Notes under the pieces: generated by a model
Seen by the model: only the letters and a program-made list of their open reading frames with translations
What the model was told of the DNA's origin: nothing
The model's database searches: none
Shown: positions 9,765 through 18,789 of the stretch, piece after piece
How positions within the stretch are numbered: the first letter of the stretch is position 1
Layout: every line of letters starts with the position of its first letter
Made by a program: the position numbers and the translations under genes
NCBI RefSeq assembly: GCF_002949735.1
Contig: NZ_CP026681.1
Location: 2,294,001-2,358,000 of the forward strand
Length of the DNA stretch: 64,000 bases
From: Nostoc sp. 'Peltigera membranacea cyanobiont' N6
GTDB taxonomy: Bacteria > Cyanobacteriota > Cyanobacteriia > Cyanobacteriales > Nostocaceae
Direction of reading: 5' to 3'

Positions 9765-10017
9765 GTAACCTGTTTGGGAATTAAATTGTAATATTTTGTT
9801 CATTTAAATGGTTTTTATAGTGTTATTAGTATTATCTAGTTTTTACGTTTTATTTATAATCCCATTATTGAAAATAGATAAATTTCATACTTTGATAAAT
9901 AAAATGCTATTAAAGATGTAATCATCCGCTTAATTAAGAGAAAAAACCTACCAGATTACAAGATAAATACTAATTTTGAAAAGTTTTTCTGATTTTTAGA
10001 AAATTCTAGAGGTAAAT

Positions 10018-10620
10018 ATGATTAAACGCATAAAAGGATTGTTTTTGACTGCAATTTTGACTGTTTTCTTTATTGGAGTAACTGCTACTCATGCAAAAGC
10101 GGAGACTTACCTTGCTGGAGAATTTACAATTACTTTGGATTATGGAGAAAATGGCAAAACCTACAGAGGTTGTGATGCTCAGGGGAAATGTATAAATTTA
10201 GAAAATGGAACATCTTGGCGTGATAATGGTTATCGGGGTATTACCTGGGAAAATGGCGATTATACTTATTCAGTTTCCTGGCGTGAAAATGCCAATGAAA
10301 GAATGTATTTGAATATTTACAACAAAGATAAGCAGATATTACGCCGTCAACTAGTAGAGACAACTGAAAATGTAGGAACTCTCAAGGGTGTAACTTATTG
10401 TGATGTAGTGAATATTACATCTGGGCAATTGGCACTTCGTGATAGCCCGAATGGACAATCTAGGGCAGGTCTTGATAATGGCAATAATGTTTTGTTGAAG
10501 AAACAAGAGGGTATCTGGGCTTATGTAAGTGTCGTTCAAGGGCCCAATACTAGAATTAATGGTTTGTCAGGATGGGTTAATTCAAATTATCTACATTGCA
10601 CCAAAGAACCAATTGATTAA
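10018..10620 (+). CDS. secreted protein with C-terminal bacterial SH3-like domain
   Basis: This 200-aa protein has a clear Sec signal peptide: KR near the N-terminus, the hydrophobic stretch LFLTAILTVFFIGV, and a likely cleavage after THAKA. The middle region (about 30-115) is rich in Tyr, Trp and Gly and not recognised. The C-terminal part (about 120-195) looks like a bacterial SH3 domain (SGQLALRDSPNG, GIWAYVSV, GLSGWVNSNYL). Such domains bind peptidoglycan or other wall ligands, so a periplasmic or outer-surface role is inferred. It is separated from the next gene by only a short gap and could be co-transcribed with it. Confidence 0.75.
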   Translation: MIKRIKGLFLTAILTVFFIGVTATHAKAETYLAGEFTITLDYGENGKTYRGCDAQGKCINLENGTSWRDNGYRGITWENGDYTYSVSWRENANERMYLNIYNKDKQILRRQLVETTENVGTLKGVTYCDVVNITSGQLALRDSPNGQSRAGLDNGNNVLLKKQEGIWAYVSVVQGPNTRINGLSGWVNSNYLHCTKEPID

Positions 10621-10702
10621 CTAAGATTTGATTTGCTCTATTTATAAGCGATCGCGTCCCATCCAATGGGAACCATGTTATGTAATTGCGTTCCTTAGCA
10701 CC

Positions 10703-11770
10703 ATGAAATTATTGAATTTTCTCAAATCCAGACCAGTCATTATAGTTTTAGCGATTGCAGTAAATATCACTGTCATTGATGTACATTCTTCTAATTCAAA
10801 TCTTCCCATACGCAAGAGTACAATTACTCAGTCCCAACTACAGATTCAACTTGTTCACACACTGACTGGGCATAAAAAAGTGACTTTTGGTGTTCGAGCC
10901 GTTGCGATTAGCTCAGATGGGGAAACCCTAATTACTGGAGGTAGAGATGATACAATTAAATTCTGGAATTTACGTACTGGGAAATTGCTGCATAGTTTAG
11001 ACGCTCACTCAGATGGTATTACTTCAATAGCTATTGGTCCAGATGGCAAGCGAATTGTAACTGGTGGGATAAGCACCCCAACAATGAAGGTTTGGGATTT
11101 ACGCACTTTCCTTATGCTTGACAGCGACAGTGGACATACCCAACCAATAGAAACCGTTGCGATTAGTTCAGATGGTAGATTGATTGCTAGTGGCAGTGAC
11201 GATGGCACAATCAAGCTTTGGGATTTACACACGCTTAAGCTGCTTGATACCATTCCTGCACACTCAGGATTTGTGAGTAAAGTTGCATTTAGCCCTGATA
11301 TGCAAACCCTTGTGAGTAGTGGGGGTGGCGATGATAATACAATTAGGCTGATTGATTTACAAACAAGAAAAACACGCCATATTCTCAAAGGACACAAAAC
11401 CGGAGTTGATGCTATTGCCATTACTCCAGATAGCAAAAAGCTTGTTAGTGGTAGTTTTGGTCAGCTAGTTTCTCGAAATCGTGCGATTAGTACCCTAAAG
11501 TTATGGAATCTTCAAACTGGAAAACTGCTGCATGAGTTTACTGATAATTTTAATTCAGTTGAATCTCTTGCCATTAGCCCCGATGGAAAAATTCTAATTT
11601 GCGGCAATTATGATGGCACTATTAAACTGTGGAGCTTAGAGACTTTAAAAGTATTGCACACATGGAGAGATGGTTCCAGTTCGGTTTTAGGGCTTGCTCT
11701 GAGCCGCGATGGTAAAACTCTTGCTAGTAGTAATGAGGATAGCATTATACATATTTGGCAAATTAAATAA
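10703..11770 (+). CDS. WD40 repeat protein, single seven-bladed propeller
   Basis: Seven WD40 units fill the protein from about residue 35 to the end, with recurring VAISSDG/LAISPDG and TIKLWDL/TIKFWNL motifs; the last ends IIHIWQIK. Seven units give one closed beta-propeller. The ATG at 10703 is preferred over an upstream in-frame start at 10628 because it gives a basic N-terminus and a hydrophobic segment (FLKSRPVIIVLAIAVNI), a probable signal or anchor sequence. The propeller is then likely outside the cytoplasm. It is probably a protein-interaction scaffold; no enzyme domain is present. Confidence 0.85.
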   Translation: MKLLNFLKSRPVIIVLAIAVNITVIDVHSSNSNLPIRKSTITQSQLQIQLVHTLTGHKKVTFGVRAVAISSDGETLITGGRDDTIKFWNLRTGKLLHSLDAHSDGITSIAIGPDGKRIVTGGISTPTMKVWDLRTFLMLDSDSGHTQPIETVAISSDGRLIASGSDDGTIKLWDLHTLKLLDTIPAHSGFVSKVAFSPDMQTLVSSGGGDDNTIRLIDLQTRKTRHILKGHKTGVDAIAITPDSKKLVSGSFGQLVSRNRAISTLKLWNLQTGKLLHEFTDNFNSVESLAISPDGKILICGNYDGTIKLWSLETLKVLHTWRDGSSSVLGLALSRDGKTLASSNEDSIIHIWQIK

Positions 11771-11948
11771 CTGCATTTGCACTATTTTTGGTGAATGGGA
11801 ATTCCTAAAAGGAGAAGCTGGTTAGGGATACAGAACTTAACTTTAACTATGGGTATTCTCGCTCAAAAAGTACGACTAACTTCAAAGTAAAATTTTCACT
11901 AGTTTTTGGAGTTGCTAGGGAAGCCCAGAATAAAGGTAGTATCTAAAG

Positions 11949-12416
11949 ATGATGGAATCCCCAAGAAGTTATTACGATGCTGAGTTTGGACAGATTATAT
12001 TGGAAGATAACTATTGGACTTTAGCACAATGTGCTATTTTAGGCGATCGCCGTGTACGGATTTGTGTGGATTTTGAACAGGGGCAGATTGGGGAACTTTC
12101 ATTGCTTCAGCGTGAAGCTATTCGGCAGGCTCTAGCCTTGCCACCCGATGTGTTAAGCATTACTGCTCCTCTGGTGCTGCAAAATTATGATGTATATCGT
12201 GACATGATTGGAGATGAGTCAATGCCACTGCTGGCTAATCCCATTCAGGTCTGGGATCAAGTCACTTTCTCATATATTTATGTGGAGTATGACCTAGATA
12301 TTGCTACCTTTAAGTTGATAGCTGAGTGTGACTGGGAGCCAGAACACGGCTTAGAAGTACGCTTTCGCAATGGAGTAGCAGACGATGTAGATCAGATAGG
12401 TGAAACAGGACGGTAA
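11949..12416 (+). CDS. conserved hypothetical protein, DUF6985-like
   Basis: This is a 155-aa acidic, soluble protein without a signal or TM segment. The C-terminal half contains VWDQVTFSYIYVEYD and FKLIAECDWEPEHGLEVRF, a pattern I associate with DUF6985-type proteins found near polymorphic-toxin immunity genes; that family call is tentative. ATG codons at 11949 and 11952 are both possible, with a weak purine-rich site (AAAGGTAG) upstream. No toxin gene is adjacent, so an immunity role cannot be argued from context. Confidence 0.65.
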   Translation: MMESPRSYYDAEFGQIILEDNYWTLAQCAILGDRRVRICVDFEQGQIGELSLLQREAIRQALALPPDVLSITAPLVLQNYDVYRDMIGDESMPLLANPIQVWDQVTFSYIYVEYDLDIATFKLIAECDWEPEHGLEVRFRNGVADDVDQIGETGR

Positions 12417-12794
12417 AGACTATATAGCTTGGCATAAAGCCGTGGTGAATTGAAGCATCGCGCTTATATACTGCGATCGCTGCCAGAGGAACGAAATATC
12501 AATTGCCTATTGAACGTTTCCTGGCTATCTTGTAGTACCTATATACTGGATAGATATCCTATCTCTTTTGACTGAATATGAAGACAGATTTACCTAACCG
12601 AAAGTGCAACAGTTACAACAGTCAAACATTTAGGGAAACGAAATGGTAATTATCTATAGTGCCAAATCAACACAGTAATAGTCGTTGTGCATTGTTAATT
12701 TTCGCGTGTTGCTAGAAAATTATTCCATTTCCCCTTTATGAATAAGAGGTAATAATGCTAGATTTCGATTACTTGCAATGATTCAGGGTGATTT
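12417..12794. other. gap without a recognised gene
   Basis: This is AT-rich intergenic sequence with one HIP1-like site near 12474. No convincing ORF, RNA gene or repeat was seen. It presumably carries the upstream control region of the HU gene that follows. Confidence 0.5.
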
Positions 12795-13071
12795 ATGAAC
12801 AAAGGTGAACTAGTGGATGCTGTAGCAGCCAAAGACCAACATCACAAAAAAGCAAACCGATGAAATCATCAGTGCTTTTTTGTCAGTAGTTACTGAGGCT
12901 GTAGCGAATGGGGATAAGGTAACGCTCATAGGGTTTGGGTCATTCGAGCGACGCGAACGTTCCGAGCGCGAAGGGCGTAATCCCAAAACCAATGAGCCAA
13001 TGACTATTCCAGCGACCAAAGTACCTGCGTTTTCTGCTGGAAAACAGTTTAAAGAAAAAGTAGCGCCATAG
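12795..13071 (+). pseudogene. HU family DNA-binding protein with one-base frameshift
   Basis: The ATG at 12795 begins a typical HU N-terminus (MNKGELVDAVAAK), then the frame is lost at 12834-12837, where GACC stands for a normal three-base codon. Dropping one base there restores NITKKQTDEIISAF, followed by LIGFGSFERRERSEREGRNP and FSAGKQFKEKV, a complete HU of about 91 residues. As written, the first frame ends after about 22 codons. A downstream internal ATG (12880) would give only the DNA-binding arm region. This is either a real inactivating mutation or a sequencing error. A more decayed copy lies at 17.43 kb. Confidence 0.85.
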
Positions 13072-13240
13072 ATGAATGGCTTTACCACTGGCTATCCAAT
13101 CACTGTAAAGCTGTAACTCTCGCTTTTCTCAAGACAGCGTGGGGCAACGGTAGATGGAATGTGAGTGTTGAATTGCAGATGTAAAAAAAGCGCGATCACT
13201 ACACTAACACCTGCCTTCGTGATGCCTTTTCTCGGAGCAT
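12935..13240 (+). repeat. long direct repeat, copy 1 (HU 3' end plus downstream)
   Basis: The 3' half of the HU gene and about 170 bp of downstream sequence align with 17433-17770. Shared stretches include TTTGGGTCATTCGAGCGACG and GAATGTGAGTGTTGAATTGC. The two copies bracket the HExxH, molybdopterin and GNAT genes. Confidence 0.85.
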
Positions 13241-13258
13241 CTCCTGTTGTTTATCAAA

Positions 13259-13696
13259 ATGATCCAAACCTTACTATTAACTTCTTTCTTATTTATTTCA
13301 CAATTGCCTACTCTCGAACCAAAATTTATTAATTTAAAAAACCAATTAGAAAATCAAGGGTTTCAGATAATAATTGAGCTACCACCAAAGCGAGGAACTT
13401 ATGGATTATTGAGAGAGGCTGACAAAAAAATTTGGATTAATCCAGTAGTTTTTGAGCTACATATTGGTACTCAGACTCTAATTCATGAAGCAGTTCATGC
13501 TGCACAAGTATGTGCAGGGAAAGGGAAAATAAAAACTTTAGGTCTAAATATTCAGCCGAGTAATTATGCTCGACCTTTTTTTATGCGCTATACTGATGTT
13601 CACAGGCAAGATTTAGAAAGAGAAGCCTATGCAGTACAAACTCAACCTAATAGTTATGAACTAGCTGTATCCCTTCTTCAAAGATATTGTAAATAG
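13259..13696 (+). CDS. putative small secreted metallopeptidase-like protein
   Basis: The protein is about 145 aa with an N-terminal hydrophobic segment (IQTLLLTSFLFISQL), a probable signal peptide. The central motif LIHEAVHAAQ fits the zinc-binding HExxH signature, and a later Asp/Glu-rich helix (DLEREAYAVQ) could supply the third ligand. The pattern is common in small cyanobacterial proteins of unknown substrate. The ATG at 13259 is preferred to an in-frame TTG at 13247. Its promoter region lies in the duplicated HU-downstream segment, so the gene may have been placed here by that rearrangement. Confidence 0.7.
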   Translation: MIQTLLLTSFLFISQLPTLEPKFINLKNQLENQGFQIIIELPPKRGTYGLLREADKKIWINPVVFELHIGTQTLIHEAVHAAQVCAGKGKIKTLGLNIQPSNYARPFFMRYTDVHRQDLEREAYAVQTQPNSYELAVSLLQRYCK

Positions 13697-14126
13697 CTTT
13701 TAGCATAAAAGTAATGTATGTTTATAGACTCTACTGTGGAAAGTAAAGCAGTAGAGTATCTCGTAATAGCCCGATATTTTCCTCATAATAGCCCGATATT
13801 TTCTCCCAAACTTTTAACCAACAATTTTAGGGATATAATTTTCATGTGTTGCTTCCCACAACCCAATGGAATTAAACTGGTTAGCAGGTTTACCAAAGCG
13901 ATGGCTGCTGATTTTTGGGAATTTTAAAATAGCGTTGCAATTTTGGGGAAAGCGAACTTCTAGTCATCACCAGCCATAACACAGCCAAAGCAATAGATGT
14001 GGAATGAAAAGCGCACAATATTATGTTGAGTTATTCAAATATGTAATATCTATAATCAGAGGTAGCTAAACTCACCCACATTTGTGAAATGCTGTAATCA
14101 GTGCGATATGTAAGGAGAGGATCTCC

Positions 14127-16643
14127 ATGACATCAAAAGGCAAGAAAAAGACCTCACGGCGTGGTTTTCTCCAAGGGGCGGCTATTAGTACAGCTGCTTT
14201 AAGTGCAGCAGAGTTACTAAAAAAAGAAGTGGCAGATGCTGCAAGTCCTGGACAGGATCAGGCAATCCCTCTTCCAAGTACTGAATTTGATTTTATTCAG
14301 AAATCGGCTGCCCTAGAGCCAGACAAGATTGTAAATAGTGCTTGTCAATTCTGCAATTCTCTGTGCCGATTGAAAGTTCATCTCAAAGACGGACGCATCA
14401 TAGATGTGTTAGGTGAACCAAATGACCCAGTGCAGGCTGGTGGCTTTTGTATTAAGGGGCCAATGATGACCCAGCTAGTTTACAATCGTTTTCGCTTGAA
14501 AAGCCCAATGAAGCGGGTTGGTGGAAACAAAGGTGAAGCTGATTCTAAATTTGAGCCAATTTCTTGGGATGAAGCACTTTTAATTATAGCTAGCAAGTTT
14601 TTGGCACTCAGGGATGCAGGCCAAGCCAGAGCGATCGCGAATAAAACCTCTGGCAGACTCCCACGGGGAACAGGTTCTCTGGTCGGGCGCTACTTCAGTC
14701 TGCTAGGCAGTCCTAATAATACCGATGTTGGGCCTGTATGCAACGATGCAGGTGGCAATGCTTTAGCTTGGACATTTGGCTTGGGTAATTTTACAAACGG
14801 TTACGGAATTGATGATGCGACTAAAAAAGAAGACTTGGGAAGTGCCAAATTCTTTCTATTTTTAGGTACGAATCAAGCGGAAACGCATCCTGTAACCTTT
14901 GCCTATCTTCTTAGAAGTCGTGTTCAGACTAAAGCCAAATTAGTCGTCATTGACCCGCGCTTGACTCCCACAGGAGCGCAAGCTGACGAGTGGATTGCAC
15001 CAAAACCACATACAGACTTGGCTTTGGTTTTGGCAATGCTCTATCACATCGTGACTAACAACTTATACGATACTGGCTTTGTAAAACGATGGGTATTAGG
15101 TTTTGACGAACTGAAAAATCACCTAAAAAGCTTCAGCTACACACCAGAGTGGGCAGCCAAAGTGACGGATGTTCCAGCATCAAAAATTAGGTCGATAGCT
15201 GAGGCTTATGCTAAAACTAAGCCTGCTGCTATTTTCTGCAACGCTGGGATTTCTCATCAATTAGGGGCTTTTGACACTTACCGTTGTTTGACATTCCTAG
15301 CCGCAATTACAGGTAATATTGGTATTCCTGGTGGTGGTTGCAATTTCATGCACAATACCTGGCCAGGGGAATTGAATTTGCCAGCGATTATTGGTAAAAC
15401 ACCTAGCAAAGATATTGCGCTACCAGTTGGGCCAGATTATTTTGCAGAATCGATCATTTCAGGTGAACCTTATCAACTCAAAGCGATCGTTACTCAGGGG
15501 AATCCTCTGTTGGCTTGTTCAGACACAATTAAAGTACAACAGGCTTACCGTCAATTAGAATTTTATGTTTACACTGGATTGTTTATGGAAGAATCAGCCT
15601 ACTATGCTGATATTATTTTGCCCGTAACCAGTGGTTTTGAAATGGAAACCGTTTATATGCGGCGGGATGATCGAGCAATCCGTTGGCAAGAACAAGTGGT
15701 TACTCCGGTAGGTGAGTCGAAACCAGATTGGCATATTTGGATTGATTTAGCACACGCTACAGCTAAGTTAGACAAACGCAATCCGCCTGAATACTGGAGG
15801 GACAACTTTCCTGATTCTTGGAAAGACTATCGTCATCTGTGGGCAACTTTTCTAAGGAATACTCCAGGAATGGGAGGTATGACCCAACAGAGACTATCTC
15901 AAAGAACAGAACCCTTGCGTTGGCCTTGTCCAACAGTAGATCATCCTGGTGTCAGCACACTTTACCTAGATCATGCATCTTGGTATGAAGCCGCATCAGC
16001 TCTTAACCCTGATAATATTGGTAAGCGATTCCTAACTCCCAGTGGGAAAGTAGAAATTTATACTCCACAATTGCAAAGTCGGCTAGCTGAGGCTGGACAC
16101 TCTGCTCTACCAAGCTTCTATACCCATCCAGAGGTAACAGGTAAGCATCCTACCATTGAATACACATCTGAGTTGGTAAAAAATCCTGTGAATCCACAGG
16201 CACAGACTCAAAACGTCAAAATCGGAAAAATCTCTTCTGGGAAAGTACACAAGCAGTACCCACTGATGGGAATAACTGGTAGATCGAGTGTAGTTCATTT
16301 CCACTCTGTAACTCACTGGACTTATACAGGCAAGCAAATGAATGGTGTTCGCTTAGTACAAATCCATCCAGAGGCAGCAAAAAAAGCAGGGATTAAAAAT
16401 GGTGATGAAATCATAGTTGAAAGCCCCAGAGGAGCAATCACTGGCACTGCATTGATTTGGTCAGGAATTCGAGAAGATACTATTTTTGTCCCTGGCTGGT
16501 TCGGGCCTGGGCAGAAAATGGCAGAAGAGTTTGGAACTCCCTACTATGAGTCAGTTAATATCTTGATAGATAAACAATATTATGACAATCTTTCAGGACA
16601 GCAGGCATTTAAATGTTTTGCCTGCCGAGTCAAAAAAGCATAA
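14127..16643 (+). CDS. Tat-exported molybdopterin oxidoreductase, catalytic subunit (DMSO reductase family)
   Basis: The 838-aa protein starts with a twin-arginine signal (SRRGFLQ at 10-16, then an Ala-rich segment). A [4Fe-4S] site follows, with Cys at 73, 76, 80 and 108 (C-X2-C-X3-C-X27-C). Cys205 in GPVCNDAGG is placed like the molybdenum-ligating Cys of PsrA/PhsA/ArrA-type enzymes. The C-terminal molybdopterin dinucleotide-binding domain has the usual HPEAAKKAGIKNGDEI pattern. A good ribosome site (AAGGAGAG) precedes the ATG. It should act in the periplasm on a small oxyanion or sulfur compound, but the substrate cannot be read from sequence. No electron-transfer or membrane-anchor subunit is adjacent, which is unusual for this family. 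Confidence 0.9.
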   Translation: MTSKGKKKTSRRGFLQGAAISTAALSAAELLKKEVADAASPGQDQAIPLPSTEFDFIQKSAALEPDKIVNSACQFCNSLCRLKVHLKDGRIIDVLGEPNDPVQAGGFCIKGPMMTQLVYNRFRLKSPMKRVGGNKGEADSKFEPISWDEALLIIASKFLALRDAGQARAIANKTSGRLPRGTGSLVGRYFSLLGSPNNTDVGPVCNDAGGNALAWTFGLGNFTNGYGIDDATKKEDLGSAKFFLFLGTNQAETHPVTFAYLLRSRVQTKAKLVVIDPRLTPTGAQADEWIAPKPHTDLALVLAMLYHIVTNNLYDTGFVKRWVLGFDELKNHLKSFSYTPEWAAKVTDVPASKIRSIAEAYAKTKPAAIFCNAGISHQLGAFDTYRCLTFLAAITGNIGIPGGGCNFMHNTWPGELNLPAIIGKTPSKDIALPVGPDYFAESIISGEPYQLKAIVTQGNPLLACSDTIKVQQAYRQLEFYVYTGLFMEESAYYADIILPVTSGFEMETVYMRRDDRAIRWQEQVVTPVGESKPDWHIWIDLAHATAKLDKRNPPEYWRDNFPDSWKDYRHLWATFLRNTPGMGGMTQQRLSQRTEPLRWPCPTVDHPGVSTLYLDHASWYEAASALNPDNIGKRFLTPSGKVEIYTPQLQSRLAEAGHSALPSFYTHPEVTGKHPTIEYTSELVKNPVNPQAQTQNVKIGKISSGKVHKQYPLMGITGRSSVVHFHSVTHWTYTGKQMNGVRLVQIHPEAAKKAGIKNGDEIIVESPRGAITGTALIWSGIREDTIFVPGWFGPGQKMAEEFGTPYYESVNILIDKQYYDNLSGQQAFKCFACRVKKA

Positions 16644-16659
16644 GGATTATTTGTTCCAA

Positions 16660-16745
16660 GTGATAGCGTAGCGTAAAGCCAACTTTTAGAGCGAGTATTC
16701 GTTCGCTTTTAGCGTCTCGTAGAGAGCGTCTGCCTACGCCTACAG
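16660..16745. repeat. short cyanobacterial repeat cluster
   Basis: After the molybdopterin gene the sequence contains fragments such as GATAGCGTAGCGTAAAGCC, GCGAGTATTCGTTCGC and GTCTGCCTACGCC. They resemble the GCGTAG/CTACGC repeat family that also occurs near 17.46, 17.71 and 51.34 kb. No gene is present up to 16926. Confidence 0.5.
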
Positions 16746-16926
16746 TTTAGAAATGCAACTTTGACTCAAATAATTTTTTGTCAGATGCAATACTGCTATA
16801 AGCAAACATAAATGTTAAAAGCTATTTAATCCAACATCTCTAATCTACTCTGCTCTATTATTCTTATAAAATTAAAGAAAATTCTTTGGTTGTGACGTTT
16901 CTCCAACTAACTTATTTCAATCAAGT

Positions 16927-17424
16927 ATGTGTCTCAATGATGTCGTGATTGCTCGTGCTAGCCTCAGCGATGTTACTGGAATTATCAAGTTGGCACAAGC
17001 CAATGACGCAGAACATGGTGGTATGTTGTTAGGTCATTTTGAACCAGAGGCAGTGATGATGACCATATCTAAAATGCCGAGCGTTGTAGCCCGCAAAGAT
17101 GGGCAAGTTGTAGGATTCTTACTCAGTTGGTCAAAAGCAACTGCTAATTTACCAATAGTAAAGGTGATGTTACAAGCCTACGCTGGTACAAAAGATGCTT
17201 ACTTATATGGCCCCATCTGTGTTGATGAAACTATGCGTGGGCAAGGTATTGCTGCGAAAATGTTCGCTAAATTGAAAGATTTTTTACCAGAGCGAGAAGG
17301 GATACTGTTCATCAAGGCAAATAACAAAGCATCACTTCAGGCACATCAAAAGATGGGTATGTGCAAGATGGCAGAGTTTATCTATCAAGGCACTGAATTT
17401 TTGGTATTTGCGTATAATAGCTAA
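16927..17424 (+). CDS. GNAT family N-acetyltransferase
   Basis: This 165-aa single-domain acetyltransferase has the acetyl-CoA motif A as VDETMRGQGIAAKMFAKL (about 100-117), preceded by YLYGPICV, and a motif B-like segment NNKASLQAHQKMGM. The substrate (amine or protein N-terminus) cannot be assigned. It follows the molybdopterin gene on the same strand after about 280 bp that contain repeats, so co-transcription is uncertain. Both lie between the two HU-segment copies. Confidence 0.85.
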   Translation: MCLNDVVIARASLSDVTGIIKLAQANDAEHGGMLLGHFEPEAVMMTISKMPSVVARKDGQVVGFLLSWSKATANLPIVKVMLQAYAGTKDAYLYGPICVDETMRGQGIAAKMFAKLKDFLPEREGILFIKANNKASLQAHQKMGMCKMAEFIYQGTEFLVFAYNS

Positions 17425-17430
17425 CTACTT

Positions 17431-17590
17431 GATGGGTTTGGGTCATTCGAGCGACGCGTAGCTTGCTGCCGTAGGCATCACTACTAGCGCTCAGGGCGTA
17501 ATCCCAAAACCAATAAGCCAATGACTATTCCAGCTACTAGAGTTCCTGGATTTTGTGCTTGTTGCAGTTCAAAGAAAAAGTAGCACCATA
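17431..17590 (+). pseudogene. decayed copy of HU gene 3' end
   Basis: The segment retains recognisable HU coding sequence (GFGSFERR..., then RNPKTNKPMTIPATRVPGF) but has lost its 5' half. It contains a roughly 24-bp repeat insertion at 17456-17479 and several substitutions. It corresponds base by base to 12935-13071 and cannot encode a functional HU. Confidence 0.85.
17456..17479. repeat. 24-bp GCGTAG-type repeat inserted in the HU remnant
   Basis: The unit begins GCGTAGCTTGCTGCC and ends GTAGGCATC. The corresponding place in HU copy 1 lacks it, so it behaves as an insertion. It belongs to the same family as the unit at 17712-17736. Confidence 0.75.
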
Positions 17591-17711
17591 GACGAATTAC
17601 TTTACCACTAGCAATCCAATCACTGCAAAACCGTAGCCCTTGATGTTCTCAAGACAGCATGGGCAACGGCAAGGGGAATGTGAGTGTTGAATTGCAGATG
17701 TAAAAAAGCGC

Positions 17712-17736
17712 GATGGCGTAACCGCCCGCCGTAGGC
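17712..17736. repeat. 25-bp repeat unit inserted in the duplicated segment
   Basis: The unit begins GATGGCGTAACC and ends GCCGTAGGC. Copy 1 of the segment reads directly from AGCGC to GATCACT, while copy 2 reads AGCGC, unit, GATCGCT. The empty site in copy 1 defines the insertion boundaries. Confidence 0.8.
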
Positions 17737-17918
17737 GATCGCTGCACAAACACCTGCCTTCTTAATGCTCGTTATCGGAGGTTTTCTGTCTCTTGAAAAG
17801 CTGTAGGTAGGGCAACGTGCTTCACTGGCAAAAGAATGCGATTGCCCCGATCAAAGCCGCAACCAATGGGCTGCCCCATTGAACCTCCCAACAGTTGCAA
17901 CCGAATGAATTAAGCGCT

Positions 17919-18110
17919 TTACCGTTTTTGATAAATCGAATCACGCCCAGCTTTTGCTGCTGCTTCAGCACTATAGTAAATCGGATAGTCGCCAACCACC
18001 GCTCCATCGGGGCTAATAATCCGAAACTGCCAACATTTTCCCGGAGTGTAGAACACGACTAAAACACGAGATTGAATACAGACAACTGAATGAATCTTGA
18101 TGGTAGTCAT
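17919..18110 (-). CDS. small conserved hypothetical protein
   Basis: This 63-aa basic protein has no signal or TM segment. The residues CWQFRIISPDGAVVGDYPIYYSAEAAAKAGR suggest a small beta-rich domain followed by a helix (AEAAAKAGRDSI). It is plausible as a stand-alone cyanobacterial small protein. No function is recognised and neighbours give no hint. Confidence 0.55.
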   Translation of the reverse strand: MTTIKIHSVVCIQSRVLVVFYTPGKCWQFRIISPDGAVVGDYPIYYSAEAAAKAGRDSIYQKR

Positions 18111-18440
18111 TTGAATGTGCAGTCGCGTTTGCTGAACATTAATAAATTAGCCATTCTCATAATGAGAATAAGTATAAATACGTTTTAAGTAAAACTAACA
18201 GATCAAGCCTAGTTATAGACCTTCTAGAAGTTTTTTTACATTAGCACTTTTTGCAAGTAACTTAAGTATGGATAACAGTCTATCTTAAGTTAGTTTTTGA
18301 ATGCATGTACTTATTGTTTTAACCGTATATTTTGCAGAAAGTGTAACCTGATTTAACCCTTGCTCTATAAGGGTTTTATAGACATGGGGTAGGCTAAACT
18401 GTAACCTGGTCAGTCAGTTCTTATTTATACCTATCTGCGC
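18111..18440. other. gap without a recognised gene
   Basis: This is AT-rich sequence that may hold the promoter of the small minus-strand gene ending at 18110. No ORF, RNA or repeat could be supported. Confidence 0.45.
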
Positions 18441-18530
18441 TTATTAGATCAAGTCTGGACTGGTGAAAATATGCGTGTGTCTGAATTAATCGCTCTTCTA
18501 GAACAGGATACTGAAGAAACCGACAAGTAA
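18441..18530 (+). pseudogene. 3' fragment of the sigma-associated hypothetical gene family
   Basis: The frame LLDQVWTGENMRVSELIALL matches the C-terminus of the gene ending at 26366 (LLDKVWTGENMRVLELIAIL). Only the last 30 or so codons remain and no upstream homologous coding sequence precedes them. Both the fragment and its full-length relative lie upstream of a sigma-factor gene, which suggests an old segmental duplication. Confidence 0.8.
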
Positions 18531-18789
18531 TAGACAGAACAAGTCTTGATTAATACGATATTCGGGTATTGGCAACTCTTCTATAATGATTTATTTATTG
18601 CTACCACATCTATCTACTCGACCCCTAACAGCATATAACGGTATTATTCAAGAGTGCGAAATTGATTTATGAGTTCAGGAAAATTGAATTAAAGCTAATC
18701 TTTTATTATCCTGCAATAAAGGGATTGTGATTGCTCTTAAGCAGCTGCTTTGGTTTGTTTGTATTTAATTTAAGTTTTGGAGCGATTTT

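Larger units (their letters stand above)
17433..17770 (+). repeat. long direct repeat, copy 2
   Basis: This is the diverged second copy of 12935-13240. It covers the HU 3' end and downstream sequence, including the TTGAATTGCAGATGTAAAAA stretch and the ACACCTGCC end. Compared with copy 1 it carries two extra short GC-rich repeat units. Confidence 0.85.

Noticed and set aside
13718..13927. 69-codon frame after the HExxH gene
   Set aside because: Composition is like spacer DNA; it contains a short direct repeat (AATAGCCCGATATTTTC, twice) and nothing recognisable.
16107..16337. Minus-strand frame within the molybdopterin gene
   Set aside because: Antisense to a conserved coding region; no ribosome site or family match.
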